The notes beneath the pieces were generated by a model that ran no database searches, was not told the DNA's origin, and saw only the letters and a list, made by a program, of their open reading frames with translations. A stretch of 64,000 nt of DNA from Methylobacter luteus IMV-B-3098 (GTDB taxonomy: Bacteria > Pseudomonadota > Gammaproteobacteria > Methylococcales > Methylomonadaceae): positions 3,615,789-3,679,788 of the forward strand of contig NZ_KE386569.1 in the NCBI RefSeq assembly GCF_000427625.1, given 5' to 3'. Position numbers and translations under genes: made by a program. This document shows, in pieces, positions 44,466 to 54,285 of the stretch; within the stretch, counting starts at the first letter, position 1; every line of letters starts with the position of its first letter.

Positions 44466-44912
44466 TTATAGTCTCTCGGCTAATATTTGATGAGCGGCCG
44501 TTAAGGCCAATTCGTACCCTGTTGCTCCCAGTCCGCAGATCACGCCCCTGGCTATGTCTGAGAAATAGGAATGTTTTCTAAAAGGTTCCCGTGCGTGAAC
44601 GTTGGATAGATGCACTTCTATAAACGGGATCTTGGTCGCCAGCAGCGCATCGCGAATGGCGACGCTGGTATGCGTGAAGGCTGCCGGATTGATAATGATG
44701 AAATCGACATGGTCAGCATACGCTTGATGAATCAATTCCACGATTTCGTGTTCGGCATTGCTCTGGTGAAAATTGAGCTGATGCCCCAGGCCGGCTGCCG
44801 CTTCTTCAAGCGAATGCTGGATGTCGGCGAGCGTTTTGTTTCCGTAATGGCCGGGTTCTCGTACGCCCAATAAGTTCAAATTAGGGCCATTTAATACGGT
44901 GATGTTCGCCAT
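44466..44912 (-). CDS. aroQ: Type II 3-dehydroquinate dehydratase
   Basis: 148 residues. Shikimate pathway step 3. [21 protein letters not shown] with the catalytic Tyr, [36 protein letters not shown], and [15 protein letters not shown] with catalytic His are family blocks. The usual YG is YG in GHYG. First gene of the aroQ-accB-accC operon; accB starts 4 bases after its stop. Confidence 0.97.
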   Translation of the reverse strand: MANITVLNGPNLNLLGVREPGHYGNKTLADIQHSLEEAAAGLGHQLNFHQSNAEHEIVELIHQAYADHVDFIIINPAAFTHTSVAIRDALLATKIPFIEVHLSNVHAREPFRKHSYFSDIARGVICGLGATGYELALTAAHQILAERL

Positions 44913-45102
44913 TAAGGTATTTTTCAGTCAGGTTAAAGGGGCATTAAGACCGCTAATTTTGCCCAATTTGCAGGGGTTTGTCTAGGCATTCTGTTTTTCG
45001 GAACAATTAGCGACAAAAAACGCAGATTTTGCCGCTGTTACTTTCATGATCGGCTATTTTCATCTCGAAAACAGGTAAGGAAATTAATGCGGGTTGTCTG
45101 AT

Positions 45103-45627
45103 TTAATTCAACAGCGGTGTAATAATTTTCAGCATCTGTTCGTCGGAGAAAGCGCCAGGCTGACGGTGTACAATCTGGCCTTCCCGGTTGACGACTACCG
45201 TGAACGGAACCGCATTGATGCTGTTGCCCATTTGCTGGGAAAGGGCGACGGCATCATCGCCGCCAATCAATATCGGGTAATTGATCGCGATCGATTTGAG
45301 GTATTCGGCAACCGGTTCGCGCTCTTCTATGGCAATGCCTACAAACTGCACGCCTTTCTCGCCATATTGCTGCTGCATATTGATGAATTCCGGGATTTCC
45401 TTGATGCAGGGCGGGCACCAGGTCGCCCAAAAATTGATGATCCGAATCTTGCCCTGCCATTCGGCGCTATGGCGCGCCTTGCCGGATGGATCGGGAAAAC
45501 TGAAATCAGGCGAAGGCGATGTGGCCTGGCTGGTCTGGACGACGGGCGACAGCAGAAAATGCCGGGCGATGATGCCGCCACCCAATGCGATAACGGCGGC
45601 GATAATAATTATAAAGGTTGGTCTCAT
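45103..45627 (-). CDS. TlpA-like thiol-disulfide oxidoreductase
   Basis: 174 residues. N-terminal anchor (FIIIIAAVIALGGGIIA) then an AhpC/TSA-type thioredoxin domain with WATWCPPC (Cys71, Cys74) and cis-Pro in NAVPFTVVVNREG. Periplasmic, tethered reductase. ATG overlaps the dsbD stop by 1 base: electrons from DsbD probably keep it reduced. Confidence 0.92.
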   Translation of the reverse strand: MRPTFIIIIAAVIALGGGIIARHFLLSPVVQTSQATSPSPDFSFPDPSGKARHSAEWQGKIRIINFWATWCPPCIKEIPEFINMQQQYGEKGVQFVGIAIEEREPVAEYLKSIAINYPILIGGDDAVALSQQMGNSINAVPFTVVVNREGQIVHRQPGAFSDEQMLKIITPLLN

Positions 45628-47870
45628 TATTTAACCCGTACCAGTGTCTTAAGAAAAGTGTCTGCATCCTGATAACCGATGACGCGCAAGGATGGGTCTT
45701 CCTGGCCGTCAGCGCTGAAAAACAGCACGCCGGGCGGCCCGATCAGGTTGAATTTCGCCAGCAGCGCCTTGTCGTCGTCCGAATTTTTCGTGACATCGGC
45801 CTGTAGCAGAACAAAATCGGCCAGCGCCTGTTTGACTTTCGAATCGGTGAAGGTGTAGGCCTCCATTTCCTTGCACGAAGTGCACCAGTCGGCGTAAAAA
45901 TCCAGCATGACCGGTTGGTGGCGGGCCTGGGCCTGCCGGATTCTGGTTTCCAGTTCCGTAACCGAGGACACTCGCTCAAAGGCAATGCCCTGGTTCGAGG
46001 CTTGCAAGGTGTTCATGCCCAGGCCGTGCAGCGGTTGTAATGGATTGGTATTGCCGATGCTGAAGCCTATCAGCACTAGCACGCCATAGGATAGCATGAT
46101 CAGGCCGACGCCTTTCCACAGCTTGCGCCAGCCGCTCGCCTGTTCGGGCAGCGGATCGATCGCGCTCAGATAAATGGCCGGGATGATCAGGAGCATGGCC
46201 CAGAGCAACATGGTGACCGGCGCCGGCAAAATACGCTCCAGCATCCAGACCGCGACCGCCAGCATGATGACGCCGAACACGGCTTTCGTGGAATTCAGCC
46301 AGTTGCCGGCTTTCGGCAACAGCTTGCCGGCCGAGGCGCCCAGCAGCAATAGCGGCACGCCCATACCCAGGCCCATGGTGAACAAGGCGCTGCCGCCCAG
46401 CACGGCGTCGCCGGTCTGGCCGATATAGATTAAAGCGCCGGCCAGCGGTGCGGCCACGCAGGGGCCTACAACCAGCGATGACAGCGAGCCCATGATGGCC
46501 GCTCCCCAGAGTGAGCCGTCTCGATGCCGCTCGCTGGAGTTGTGCAGCTTGACCTGTAGGGACTTCGGCAGTTCCAGGTGGTAAAAGTCGAACATCGACA
46601 ATGACAGCAGCACGAACACGGCGCTGAACAAAGCGATGATCCAGGGCTGCTGAAAAGTTGTTTGCAGATTGCTGCCGAACAGCGCCGCCAGGATGCCGAA
46701 TACTGTATACGTCGCGGCCGAGGCAACGACGTAACTGAGCGACAGCAGGAATGCCCGGCCGGTCGTGATGCGGTTGCCGTGACCCACGATGATGCCTGAC
46801 AGTATCGGTATCATCGGGAACACACAAGGCGTGAACGCCAGCAGCAGGCCGAAGCCGAAAAAGCTCAGCAGCGTCATCGACAAGGTATCCTGACGCAGCG
46901 ATTGGACAATGCGGTCCTGTTCGGATAGCACCGAGGGCGCTACGGCGTAATCGGCAGGCGGGGCGCTCTGTACGAGCTCGGCATTCTGCAGCGCCGCGGG
47001 CAGGTCAAGGCTGATTTCCTGGTTCATGGGCGGATAGCAAACGCCGCGGTCCGCGCAGCCCTGGAATTTCGCCTGCAGAGTGATGCCGTGCGCCGACGGG
47101 TTTGAGCGGATCAGGGGCAGGTCAAAGCCGAGTTCGCTATGGAACGTTTCCACCTGGCCGAAAGCTTCATCGTATTCAGGCGTGCCCCTGGGTATGTCAT
47201 AAGTGCCCAGTCGGGCGCCGGCTGCGTCGATCAGCTCAAGCCGGATTTTTTCGCGGTAAAGATAATAGCCGTCCGCGATCCGCCAATCGACACGCAGTGT
47301 CTGGGCGTCTTTTACCGAGGCCAGAAACTGGAAAGCCTGCTCCGGCGGCAGCAACTCGTCCTGAAACAGATTTCGTGTGATGTTGGGGTTGCTTTTGACC
47401 AGCTGTTCTATCGGATTGGCCGAAGTTGAGGGCGCTGCAGCAGGCAGCGCGATGTCCAGCGTGGTTTTTTGCGGCGGATAGCAAACGCCTTGATCAGCGC
47501 AGCCCTGATACTGCACCTGTAGCTGAAGGTTTGAGACGCCGTCGGCTACTGTCAAGGGTACCGGGATATTCACGGCGTGCCGGTAAATAACCATCTCGCC
47601 GAAAAATTCGTCATGCTTGGTTTCGCCGTCCGGCAAAGCGGGCGGCGTTGCCTGGATGGCTTCGGTCCTGGACTCGAAACGCATCTTGTCGCGATACAGG
47701 TAATAGCCTTCGGCGATCTGCCACGAAACTTCAACCTGACTGGCAGAGATTGCCTTGCCGGATATCTTGAAAGCCTGCTCGGGCGGCAAAAGCTCGTCGC
47801 TCTCCAGCGCCAGAACGGGCAGGTTGATCAGCGATAAAAGGCAGAAAAAAATTAATTTGGAGATAAGCAT
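45627..47870 (-). CDS. dsbD: Protein-disulfide reductase DsbD with two N-terminal alpha domains
   Basis: 747 residues, against about 570-600 in usual DsbD. Signal peptide, then two DsbD-alpha domains in tandem: residues 24-141 and 170-291, each opening with DELLPPEQAF and each ending in QGCAD-GVCYPP (Cys124/Cys130; Cys272/Cys278). Then eight TM helices of DsbD-beta (FFGFGLLLAFTPCVFPMIPI; GPCVAAPLAGALIY, the two membrane cysteines), and a C-terminal thioredoxin domain with YADWCTSCKEME. Transfers electrons from cytoplasmic thioredoxin to periplasmic partners. Start overlaps cutA end. Confidence 0.94.
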   Translation of the reverse strand: MLISKLIFFCLLSLINLPVLALESDELLPPEQAFKISGKAISASQVEVSWQIAEGYYLYRDKMRFESRTEAIQATPPALPDGETKHDEFFGEMVIYRHAVNIPVPLTVADGVSNLQLQVQYQGCADQGVCYPPQKTTLDIALPAAAPSTSANPIEQLVKSNPNITRNLFQDELLPPEQAFQFLASVKDAQTLRVDWRIADGYYLYREKIRLELIDAAGARLGTYDIPRGTPEYDEAFGQVETFHSELGFDLPLIRSNPSAHGITLQAKFQGCADRGVCYPPMNQEISLDLPAALQNAELVQSAPPADYAVAPSVLSEQDRIVQSLRQDTLSMTLLSFFGFGLLLAFTPCVFPMIPILSGIIVGHGNRITTGRAFLLSLSYVVASAATYTVFGILAALFGSNLQTTFQQPWIIALFSAVFVLLSLSMFDFYHLELPKSLQVKLHNSSERHRDGSLWGAAIMGSLSSLVVGPCVAAPLAGALIYIGQTGDAVLGGSALFTMGLGMGVPLLLLGASAGKLLPKAGNWLNSTKAVFGVIMLAVAVWMLERILPAPVTMLLWAMLLIIPAIYLSAIDPLPEQASGWRKLWKGVGLIMLSYGVLVLIGFSIGNTNPLQPLHGLGMNTLQASNQGIAFERVSSVTELETRIRQAQARHQPVMLDFYADWCTSCKEMEAYTFTDSKVKQALADFVLLQADVTKNSDDDKALLAKFNLIGPPGVLFFSADGQEDPSLRVIGYQDADTFLKTLVRVK

Positions 47871-48178
47871 GAGTCAATCCAATTCAGGTATTCAGGTAAG
47901 CCGGCTTCGACAGGAACGGCTATGATTTCGGGGATTTCATAGGGGTGGTTGTCGCGTATCATCGCTTCAAGCGCCTGATAGCGGTCTTTACGCGATTTAA
48001 TCAGCAGCAGATGTTCCTGTGCTGACTCAACCTGTCCCTGCCAGATATAAACAGACAAAAGGCCGGGCAAAATGTTCACGCAAGCGGCGAGTTGGCCTGT
48101 TACCAGCAGATGGGCGATTTTCTCGGCCGTGTCTTGATCAGGGCACGTGCAGAGAATGATTTGATGGCAAGTCGACAT
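47852..48178 (-). CDS. cutA: Divalent-cation tolerance protein CutA
   Basis: 108 residues. Trimeric PII-fold protein: ILCTCPDQDTAEKIAHLLV, AACVNILPGLLSVYIWQGQVE, LLLIKSRKDRYQALE, HPYEIPEIIAVPVEAGLPEYLNWI. Linked to copper tolerance in E. coli, where it also precedes dsbD. Overlaps dsbD by 19 bases. Confidence 0.96.
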   Translation of the reverse strand: MSTCHQIILCTCPDQDTAEKIAHLLVTGQLAACVNILPGLLSVYIWQGQVESAQEHLLLIKSRKDRYQALEAMIRDNHPYEIPEIIAVPVEAGLPEYLNWIDSCLSPN

Positions 48179-48462
48179 ATTGGCGAGTTACTCTACTTAA
48201 GTCCGGAAATTGTCTGAAAGCTGAAATGTATTTGTATTGTATACATAGTTCATCCTGAAAACCTATCCTGAGGATTTTGTTGGTATAAAATCGGTCATGT
48301 CCTTATTAATCTGAATAATCAGCGGAACGGACGCTTTTGTGCCGCCGTTTCCGCCGGTCACCAAGCGCGGCATTGGTTGCTGAAGTGTCGAGATTATTCT
48401 AGAAATTAAGCGGCATTGCCCTTATATTGTAAGGTCAATGATAGTATTTCAAGAGTGTTTAG

Positions 48463-48900
48463 ATGAAAGTTTTCCAAATTGCATTGCTGTTTTTATTGGT
48501 CGTCCCTTTTGTAGAAATTTATTTGCTGTTGCAGGTGGGCGGCATCATCGGCGCTGTCCCAACCATTTTTCTTGTGGTGCTGACGGCCGTATTGGGGGCC
48601 TGGTTGCTAAAGCAGCAGGGCTTGGCGACACTGCAACGGTTTCAGGCCAGCCTGGCGCAAGGCACGCTTCCGGCCTATGAAATGGTCGAAGGCCCGATAC
48701 TGCTGGTCGGCGGCGCCTTATTGCTGACACCGGGCTTTATTACCGACATCATGGGCTTTGCCTGCCTGATTCCGCAGCTGCGCCGGAAAATAGCCCAATA
48801 TGTGATTGAACATCACCTGATCCAGGCCGGCGGGCCTTTTCAGCGGGCCAGACCTGCCGAGAAAGACGCGCTGGAGGGTGAATATCACAAGGAAGACTAA
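48463..48900 (+). CDS. fxsA: FxsA family membrane protein
   Basis: 145 residues. FxsA fold: VPFVEIYLLLQVGGIIGAVPTI, LTAVLGAWLLKQQGLATLQRFQ, GPILLVGGALLLTPGFITDIMG, LIPQLRRKI. Cytoplasmic-membrane protein; in E. coli, overexpression blocks F-plasmid exclusion of T7. Its end overlaps the convergent DUF3422 gene by 4 bases. The 284 bases upstream hold its promoter and cutA's; I see no further gene there. Confidence 0.93.
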   Translation: MKVFQIALLFLLVVPFVEIYLLLQVGGIIGAVPTIFLVVLTAVLGAWLLKQQGLATLQRFQASLAQGTLPAYEMVEGPILLVGGALLLTPGFITDIMGFACLIPQLRRKIAQYVIEHHLIQAGGPFQRARPAEKDALEGEYHKED

Positions 48901-50246
48901 GGGGGCGTGGTCTTGATCATTCTATGGATGCGCCTGATGGCTAAGATAACGGCGACCATGATGAACGGCAGGGACAAGCCGACAATAAGCTCGGGATTGA
49001 CCGGCCAGCCCGCGGCGTAAATTGCTTTGGCGATCATGCCGACCAGACCGGCGCTGTAATAGGTAATGGCGACGACGGAAATGCCCTCGACTGTCTCCTG
49101 CATACGCAATTGCATTTTTGCGCGCAGATCCATCGAAGCCAGCAAATCCTGGTTCTGTCGCTCAATTATGATGTCCACGCGCGTGCGCAGTAATTGCCCG
49201 GCATTGCTGACCCTTTCCGATATTGACGTAAAGCGGTTCGCGGTCGACTGGCAGGTCTTGATGGCCGGCTCCATGCGCCGTCTTATGAACTCGCCCAGGG
49301 TCTGGATGCCCTGGATTCTGATTTCGCGCAAATCATCGAGGCGCTGTTCCACAAGCTGATAATAGGCATTGGCCGCGCCGAACCGGAAGTGGCTGCTCGA
49401 TATGTGGTTTTCGACTTCGGCCGCCAAGCGCGTCAATTCATCCAGCAGTTCCGCGTCATTGCTGTCCGGCTGCGCCATGGCGTTTGTGATCGTGTACAGT
49501 TGCCGGTCGGCTTTCTTCAGCTCCGGCGCCAGTCTGCGCGCTATCGGAAACGCCAATAAGGCCATCACGCGATACACTTCAATTTCAAACAACCGTTGCA
49601 GCAGGCGGCCGGCCTGTTCGGTTCTGAGGTAGTTATCGATGATCAGGAAACGGCTGAAGCCGTCCACATGAATGCGAAAATCGGTAAACGCAAAAGCGGC
49701 ACCTCCCGTGACTTCGGAGCCGACTACAGGGTTGCCGTCAAAGTATGAAGCCACAGTATGCAGATCGGGTTCCAGATAGGCCTCTTCGTTTGGTTTGGCT
49801 ATGATGGCCGCATGCGCCGCCACCATGACTTTGCCGGGCAGCAGGGCCAGCCAATCTACCGGCACTTTCGTCAAGGCCGGTTCTGAAAACGGATCCTCGG
49901 GGCTGTCCTGCACATAAAACGTATAGGTGCTGAATTCACCGTGTTGCTCCCAGCGAATCTGGAACGTGTCGAACGCCGCACTGAAATGGTCGGCGTCCTG
50001 TTTCGGCGGCGTGACGCCAAAGCGCTCGCACAGCGTAGCCAAGTGTTTGCGTTCCTGTATTTTCTCGGCAGTGGATAACAGCAGCGCCAGATGACTGGCC
50101 CTGACCGGCAGATCCAGAACCAGGGAGGCCCGGGCGTGGACTTCGTTATGCAGGACGAAGCGTTGCGGATGATTTTCAGGAATAGGGAATAAGGTAGCCA
50201 CTTGTCTATACTCTCTTATCAGGTGCCGGTCATACGATAACAACAC
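48897..50246 (-). CDS. DUF3422 membrane protein
   Basis: 449 residues. Soluble N-terminal part with HPQRFVLHNEVHARA (the DUF3422 hallmark), GFSRFLIIDNYLRTEQAGRL and FRFGAANAYYQLVEQRLDDLRE, then two C-terminal helices (YYSAGLVGMIAKAIYAAGW; VGLSLPFIMVAVILAI). Full length. Function unknown. Confidence 0.92.
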   Translation of the reverse strand: MLLSYDRHLIREYRQVATLFPIPENHPQRFVLHNEVHARASLVLDLPVRASHLALLLSTAEKIQERKHLATLCERFGVTPPKQDADHFSAAFDTFQIRWEQHGEFSTYTFYVQDSPEDPFSEPALTKVPVDWLALLPGKVMVAAHAAIIAKPNEEAYLEPDLHTVASYFDGNPVVGSEVTGGAAFAFTDFRIHVDGFSRFLIIDNYLRTEQAGRLLQRLFEIEVYRVMALLAFPIARRLAPELKKADRQLYTITNAMAQPDSNDAELLDELTRLAAEVENHISSSHFRFGAANAYYQLVEQRLDDLREIRIQGIQTLGEFIRRRMEPAIKTCQSTANRFTSISERVSNAGQLLRTRVDIIIERQNQDLLASMDLRAKMQLRMQETVEGISVVAITYYSAGLVGMIAKAIYAAGWPVNPELIVGLSLPFIMVAVILAIRRIHRMIKTTPP

Positions 50247-50459
50247 ATGGAGCGGGCATTGGTTTTTTGATGATTTTTAGAGACGTCTCCGGCCGCCTTA
50301 GGGCTTGCCGATACGAAAATAACTGAATAACCCTATGGACCGCGATAGATTTGGCGGTCATAATGGCGTGATTATTGCGTTTGTTTTTGAACTATGGCTG
50401 ATGACAGGCGATCAGAGCATCAGCGTTGGAAACTACGTCCTTGTAGTCAGGCGATTGAA

Positions 50460-50699
50460 TTAGCCGGCTGTGGCGTCGCTGCCGCCGGTATCGCGGGTAT
50501 TTTTATGGAAGCCTGAATAGACAGGGCACCAGCCTGAGTAGCCGGTGGCAACCAGCACCAGACCCAGAACCAATAAAATGATTTTGGCCGTGAAAATTGA
50601 GATGGCAAGTAATACGGCGCCGCCCGCCATGCGGTAATTTTTTTCCTTGTCGCCAATATTATATTCAAACTTAATCATACGTTTATAATCAAAGCTCAT
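50460..50699 (-). CDS. DUF2892 (YgaP-like TM) small membrane protein
   Basis: 79 residues from ATG 50699. KFEYNIGDKEKNYRMAGGAVLLAI then a hydrophobic hairpin (ILLVLGLVLVATGYSGWCPVY) matches the DUF2892 inner-membrane domain: GxxxRxxxG..GWCP-Y. Tail is polar. Divergent from uvrD. Function unknown. Confidence 0.85.
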   Translation of the reverse strand: MSFDYKRMIKFEYNIGDKEKNYRMAGGAVLLAISIFTAKIILLVLGLVLVATGYSGWCPVYSGFHKNTRDTGGSDATAG

Positions 50700-50811
50700 C
50701 TTGAAAACCTTCTTTGTGATAGTAATTATTTTTAACAAGGCAATGGTTTTGCCCGTCTGACTAAATCCGAAACAATATACACAGCTCCAAAAAATGTGCA
50801 AGCGATAACAC

Positions 50812-52977
50812 ATGGATATTACCAGAATTATAGACCCTCTAAATGATGCCCAGCGCCAGGCTGTTTCGGCGCCATCCCAATCCATGCTGGTGCTGGCCGG
50901 CGCCGGCAGCGGCAAGACCCGGGTTCTGGTGCATCGCATCGCCTGGCAGATTCAGGTCGAAGGCTTGTCGCCGCACAGCATTCTGGCCGTCACCTTCACG
51001 AACAAGGCCGCACGAGAGATGCGCGGCCGTATCGAAGACTTGCTGGGCATATCGACGCACAGCATGTGGATAGGGACTTTTCACGGTCTCGCGCACCGCC
51101 TGTTAAGGCGGCACGCGCAACAGGCCAAACTGCCGGAGACGTTTCAGGTCATGGACTCGTCCGATCAGTTAAGGCTTATCAAGCGTTTGCTGGCGACACT
51201 GAATCTCGATGAGAAGAAATGGCCGCCGAAGCAGATACAGTGGTATATCAACGCGCAGAAGGACGAAGGCATCAGGGCGCGTCACATACTCGAGACCGGC
51301 GATCTGTATCAACGCCAGATGCTGATCATTTACCGCGCCTACGAAGAGATCTGCGAGCGTTCCGGCCTTGTCGACTTTGCCGAGCTGCTGCTGCGCGCGC
51401 ATGAGTTGCTGCGCGATAACCAGGACGTGCTGGAGTTCTACCAGCAGCGTTTCAGGCAGGTGCATGTCGACGAGTTTCAGGATACGAACACGATTCAGTA
51501 TGCCTGGTTGAGATTGTTGACCCAGGACAAGGATAACCTGTTCGTGGTCGGCGACGACGATCAGTCCATCTACGGCTGGCGCGGCGCCAAAATCGAGAAT
51601 ATCTACAATTTCCAGAAACATCACCCGAATCACCAGGTCATCAAGTTGGAGCAGAATTACCGCTCGACCGGCCATATTTTGAAAGCGGCCAATAAGGTCA
51701 TCGCCAATAACGACGGCCGCATGGGCAAGGAGCTGTGGACCGATACCGGCGACGGCGATCTGATCTCGCTGTACGCGGCCTTCAATGAACAGGACGAGGC
51801 TTATTTTGTCATCGAGCGCATCAGGACCTGGATCAATGAAGGCGGAGCGCGTAGCGATGTGGCCATTTTATACCGTTCCAACGCCCAGTCCCGACAGTTT
51901 GAGGAACGCCTGATGGCGACCGGCACGCCGTATCGCGTCTATGGCGGCCTGCGGTTCTTCGACCGGGCCGAAATCAAGAACGCGCTGGCTTATCTGCGCC
52001 TCACCTCGAATCGGCATGATGACGCGTCGTTCGAGCGGGTCATCAACACACCGACACGCGGCATAGGCCCTAAAACCCTGGATGATCTGCGCAGTCTCGC
52101 ACGCAATCAGCGCATTTCTTTATGGGCCGCGGCCGAGGAAATGCACAGGTCAGGTCGGCTATCCGCGCGTGCAGCCAATGCCTTAGGCGGATTCATGCAG
52201 TTGATCGAGCAGATGGCCGGACAGGCCGAGGGCCTGGAGCTGTTTGAGAAAGTCAAACTGGTGATCGAAAAAAGCGGCTTGATCACGCTGTATCAAAACG
52301 ATAAAGCCGATAAAGGCGAAGAAAAGGTCGAAAACCTCGAGGAGCTCGTCAACGCGGCGCGCCTTTTCGATTTTGATGCCGACAATGAGGAAAACCTCGG
52401 CGAGCTGGATATGTTTCTGGCGCATGCGGCGCTGGAAGCCGGCGAAATGCAGGCCGATGATTTTGAGGATTGCGTGCAGCTGATGACCCTGCATTCGGCC
52501 AAGGGGCTGGAATTCAAGCTGGTATTTCTGGTCGGCATGGAGGAGGGGCTGTTTCCGTCCCTGCAATCGGTTGAAGACGCGGGCCGCCTGGAAGAGGAAC
52601 GCCGGCTTTGCTATGTGGGCATGACGCGCGCCATGAAACAGCTCTATCTGACTTATGCCGAATCGCGGCGTTTATACGGTCGTGAGTCGTACCCGAGACC
52701 GTCGCGTTTCCTGCGCGAGATTCCGCCCGAATTCATTCAGGAAGTCAGAATGCGGGCCAATGTCAGCCGTCCCGTAACGGCCGTCAAACCGAAAGCGCCT
52801 GGCTTAATGACGGAAGGAAAATACAAACTGGGGCAACGCGTCAGTCATGAGAAATTCGGCGAGGGCGTGGTCTTGCAAATGGAAGGCGAAGGCGCGCATG
52901 AACGCGTGCAGATCAATTTCAGAGCGGTCGGCATAAAATGGCTGATGCTGGCTTATGCCAAGCTGGAAGCTTTGTAG
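50812..52977 (+). CDS. uvrD: DNA helicase II (UvrD)
   Basis: 721 residues. SF1A helicase for nucleotide-excision and mismatch repair. LNDAQRQAVSA Q-motif, Walker A AGAGSGKT near 31, FTNKAAREM, DEFQDTN motif II, GDDDQSIYGWRGA motif III, QNYRSTGHIL motif IV, TLHSAKGLEF motif V and VGMTRAMKQLYL motif VI, plus the C-terminal Tudor-like GQRVSHEKFGEGVVLQMEG. The stop TAG lies in a family B repeat. Confidence 0.97.
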   Translation: MDITRIIDPLNDAQRQAVSAPSQSMLVLAGAGSGKTRVLVHRIAWQIQVEGLSPHSILAVTFTNKAAREMRGRIEDLLGISTHSMWIGTFHGLAHRLLRRHAQQAKLPETFQVMDSSDQLRLIKRLLATLNLDEKKWPPKQIQWYINAQKDEGIRARHILETGDLYQRQMLIIYRAYEEICERSGLVDFAELLLRAHELLRDNQDVLEFYQQRFRQVHVDEFQDTNTIQYAWLRLLTQDKDNLFVVGDDDQSIYGWRGAKIENIYNFQKHHPNHQVIKLEQNYRSTGHILKAANKVIANNDGRMGKELWTDTGDGDLISLYAAFNEQDEAYFVIERIRTWINEGGARSDVAILYRSNAQSRQFEERLMATGTPYRVYGGLRFFDRAEIKNALAYLRLTSNRHDDASFERVINTPTRGIGPKTLDDLRSLARNQRISLWAAAEEMHRSGRLSARAANALGGFMQLIEQMAGQAEGLELFEKVKLVIEKSGLITLYQNDKADKGEEKVENLEELVNAARLFDFDADNEENLGELDMFLAHAALEAGEMQADDFEDCVQLMTLHSAKGLEFKLVFLVGMEEGLFPSLQSVEDAGRLEEERRLCYVGMTRAMKQLYLTYAESRRLYGRESYPRPSRFLREIPPEFIQEVRMRANVSRPVTAVKPKAPGLMTEGKYKLGQRVSHEKFGEGVVLQMEGEGAHERVQINFRAVGIKWLMLAYAKLEAL

Positions 52978-53051
52978 GGTATGCAATGCATACCTTTCAA
53001 AATCTGCCCGTTCGTACGAATTTAAAAAAAGGTACGCTGTGCGTACCCTAC
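52974..53051. repeat. Palindromic intergenic repeat, family B, copy 3
   Basis: 78 bases bounded by GTAGGGTATGCAATGCATAC and GGTACGCTGTGCGTACCCTA. Same arms as copies 1 and 2. The TAG at 52975-52977 is the uvrD stop codon. Confidence 0.88.
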
Positions 53052-53105
53052 GATGCTGTAGGCAACCTGCCTAAAAAAGTCGTCCATCAATAAATTCATA
53101 ATTCG

Positions 53106-53165
53106 CCACGAAGAACACAGAGGACACGAAGTTTTTATTTTGTTTTTTCTTCGTGTCCTTCGTGG
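53106..53165. repeat. Inverted repeat D (CCACGAAG/CTTCGTGG)
   Basis: CCACGAAGAACACAGAGGAC at the left and TCTTCGTGTCCTTCGTGG at the right, complementary with one small bulge. Elements of this sequence are widespread in diverse bacterial genomes. Lies between uvrD and the convergent fbaA; may act as terminator. Confidence 0.75.
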
Positions 53166-53205
53166 TTATGTCTGAAGCTAGAGGAACAGCCGGAGTTTTA
53201 CCTGT

Positions 53206-54285
53206 TTACAGGGAATCAACCGCATTCAATTCCTTGAAAGCCTGTTGCAGGCGCGCCACCATGCTGAGCTGGGCCGCGCGGATCCAGACACGTGGGTCAT
53301 AGTATTTCTTGTTGGGCTTGTCGTCGCCGTCGGGATTGCCGATCTGCCCTTGCAGATAGCCCTCGTTGCTCCGGTAGAATTCTCGGATGCCGCTCCAGTA
53401 AGCCCATTGCGTATCCGTGTCGATGTTCATCTTGATCACGCCGTAGCTGATCGATTCCTTGATCTCTTCAGCGGACGAGCCGGAGCCGCCGTGGAACACG
53501 AAATTCAAGCTGTTGTGCGGCACGCCGTATTTTTCCGATACATGTTTTTGCGAATTCGCCAGAATGGTCGGCGTCAGCTTGACGTTGCCAGGCTTGTAAA
53601 CGCCGTGCACGTTGCCGAACGAGGCCGCGATCGTGAAATTCGGGCTGATCTTGATCAGTTGTTCATAGGCATAGGCCACATCTTCGGGCTGCGTGTACAG
53701 CGCAGAATGATCCATATCCGTGTTGTCGACGCCGTCTTCTTCGCCGCCGGTACAGCCCAGTTCGATTTCGAGAGTCATGCCCATCTTGGCCATGCGGGTC
53801 AGGTAGCGCGCGCTGATTTCGATGTTTTCTTTCAGGGGTTCTTCGGACAGGTCCAGCATGTGGGAGCTGAACAGCGGTTTGCCGGTCTCGGCGAAATGTT
53901 TTTCACCGGCATCGAGCAGGCCGTCGATCCAGGGCAGCAGCTTTTTGGCCGCATGGTCGGTATGCAGAATGACCGGCACGCCGTAGTATTCGGCCACCGT
54001 ATGCACATGTTGAGCGCCGGAAATCGCGCCCAGGATGTGGGATTGCTGGCCTTCCAGCTTGAGGCCCTTGCCGGCCACGAACTGGGCGCCGCCGTTGGAG
54101 AACTGGATGATGACGGCCGATCTGGCCTGGGCAGCCGCTTCCAGTACCGCATTGATCGAATCGGTGCTGATGACGTTGACGGCAGGCAGCGCGAAGTTGT
54201 TTTCCTTGGCAATCGCGAAGATTTTCTGGACATCGGAGCCCGTCACAACGCCGGGTTTAACTACGTCTAAGATTTTCTGTGACAT
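53206..54285 (-). CDS. fbaA: Class II fructose-bisphosphate aldolase
   Basis: 359 residues. Zinc aldolase (fructose-1,6-bisphosphate to DHAP and GAP; also used in sugar-monophosphate cycles and the Calvin cycle). PVILHTDHAAKKLLPWIDG carries zinc His and catalytic Asp, LEIELGCTGGEEDGVDNTDM, ANVHGVYKPGNVKL with zinc His, and LNFVFHGGSGSSAEEI. E. coli FbaA-type. Divergent from a CbbR-like regulator. Confidence 0.97.
   Translation of the reverse strand: MSQKILDVVKPGVVTGSDVQKIFAIAKENNFALPAVNVISTDSINAVLEAAAQARSAVIIQFSNGGAQFVAGKGLKLEGQQSHILGAISGAQHVHTVAEYYGVPVILHTDHAAKKLLPWIDGLLDAGEKHFAETGKPLFSSHMLDLSEEPLKENIEISARYLTRMAKMGMTLEIELGCTGGEEDGVDNTDMDHSALYTQPEDVAYAYEQLIKISPNFTIAASFGNVHGVYKPGNVKLTPTILANSQKHVSEKYGVPHNSLNFVFHGGSGSSAEEIKESISYGVIKMNIDTDTQWAYWSGIREFYRSNEGYLQGQIGNPDGDDKPNKKYYDPRVWIRAAQLSMVARLQQAFKELNAVDSL

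Noticed and set aside
50770-50800. Possible LexA box upstream of uvrD
   Set aside because: On the minus strand CTGTGTATATTG has one good half (CTGT) but the opposite ACAG is missing, so SOS control cannot be claimed.
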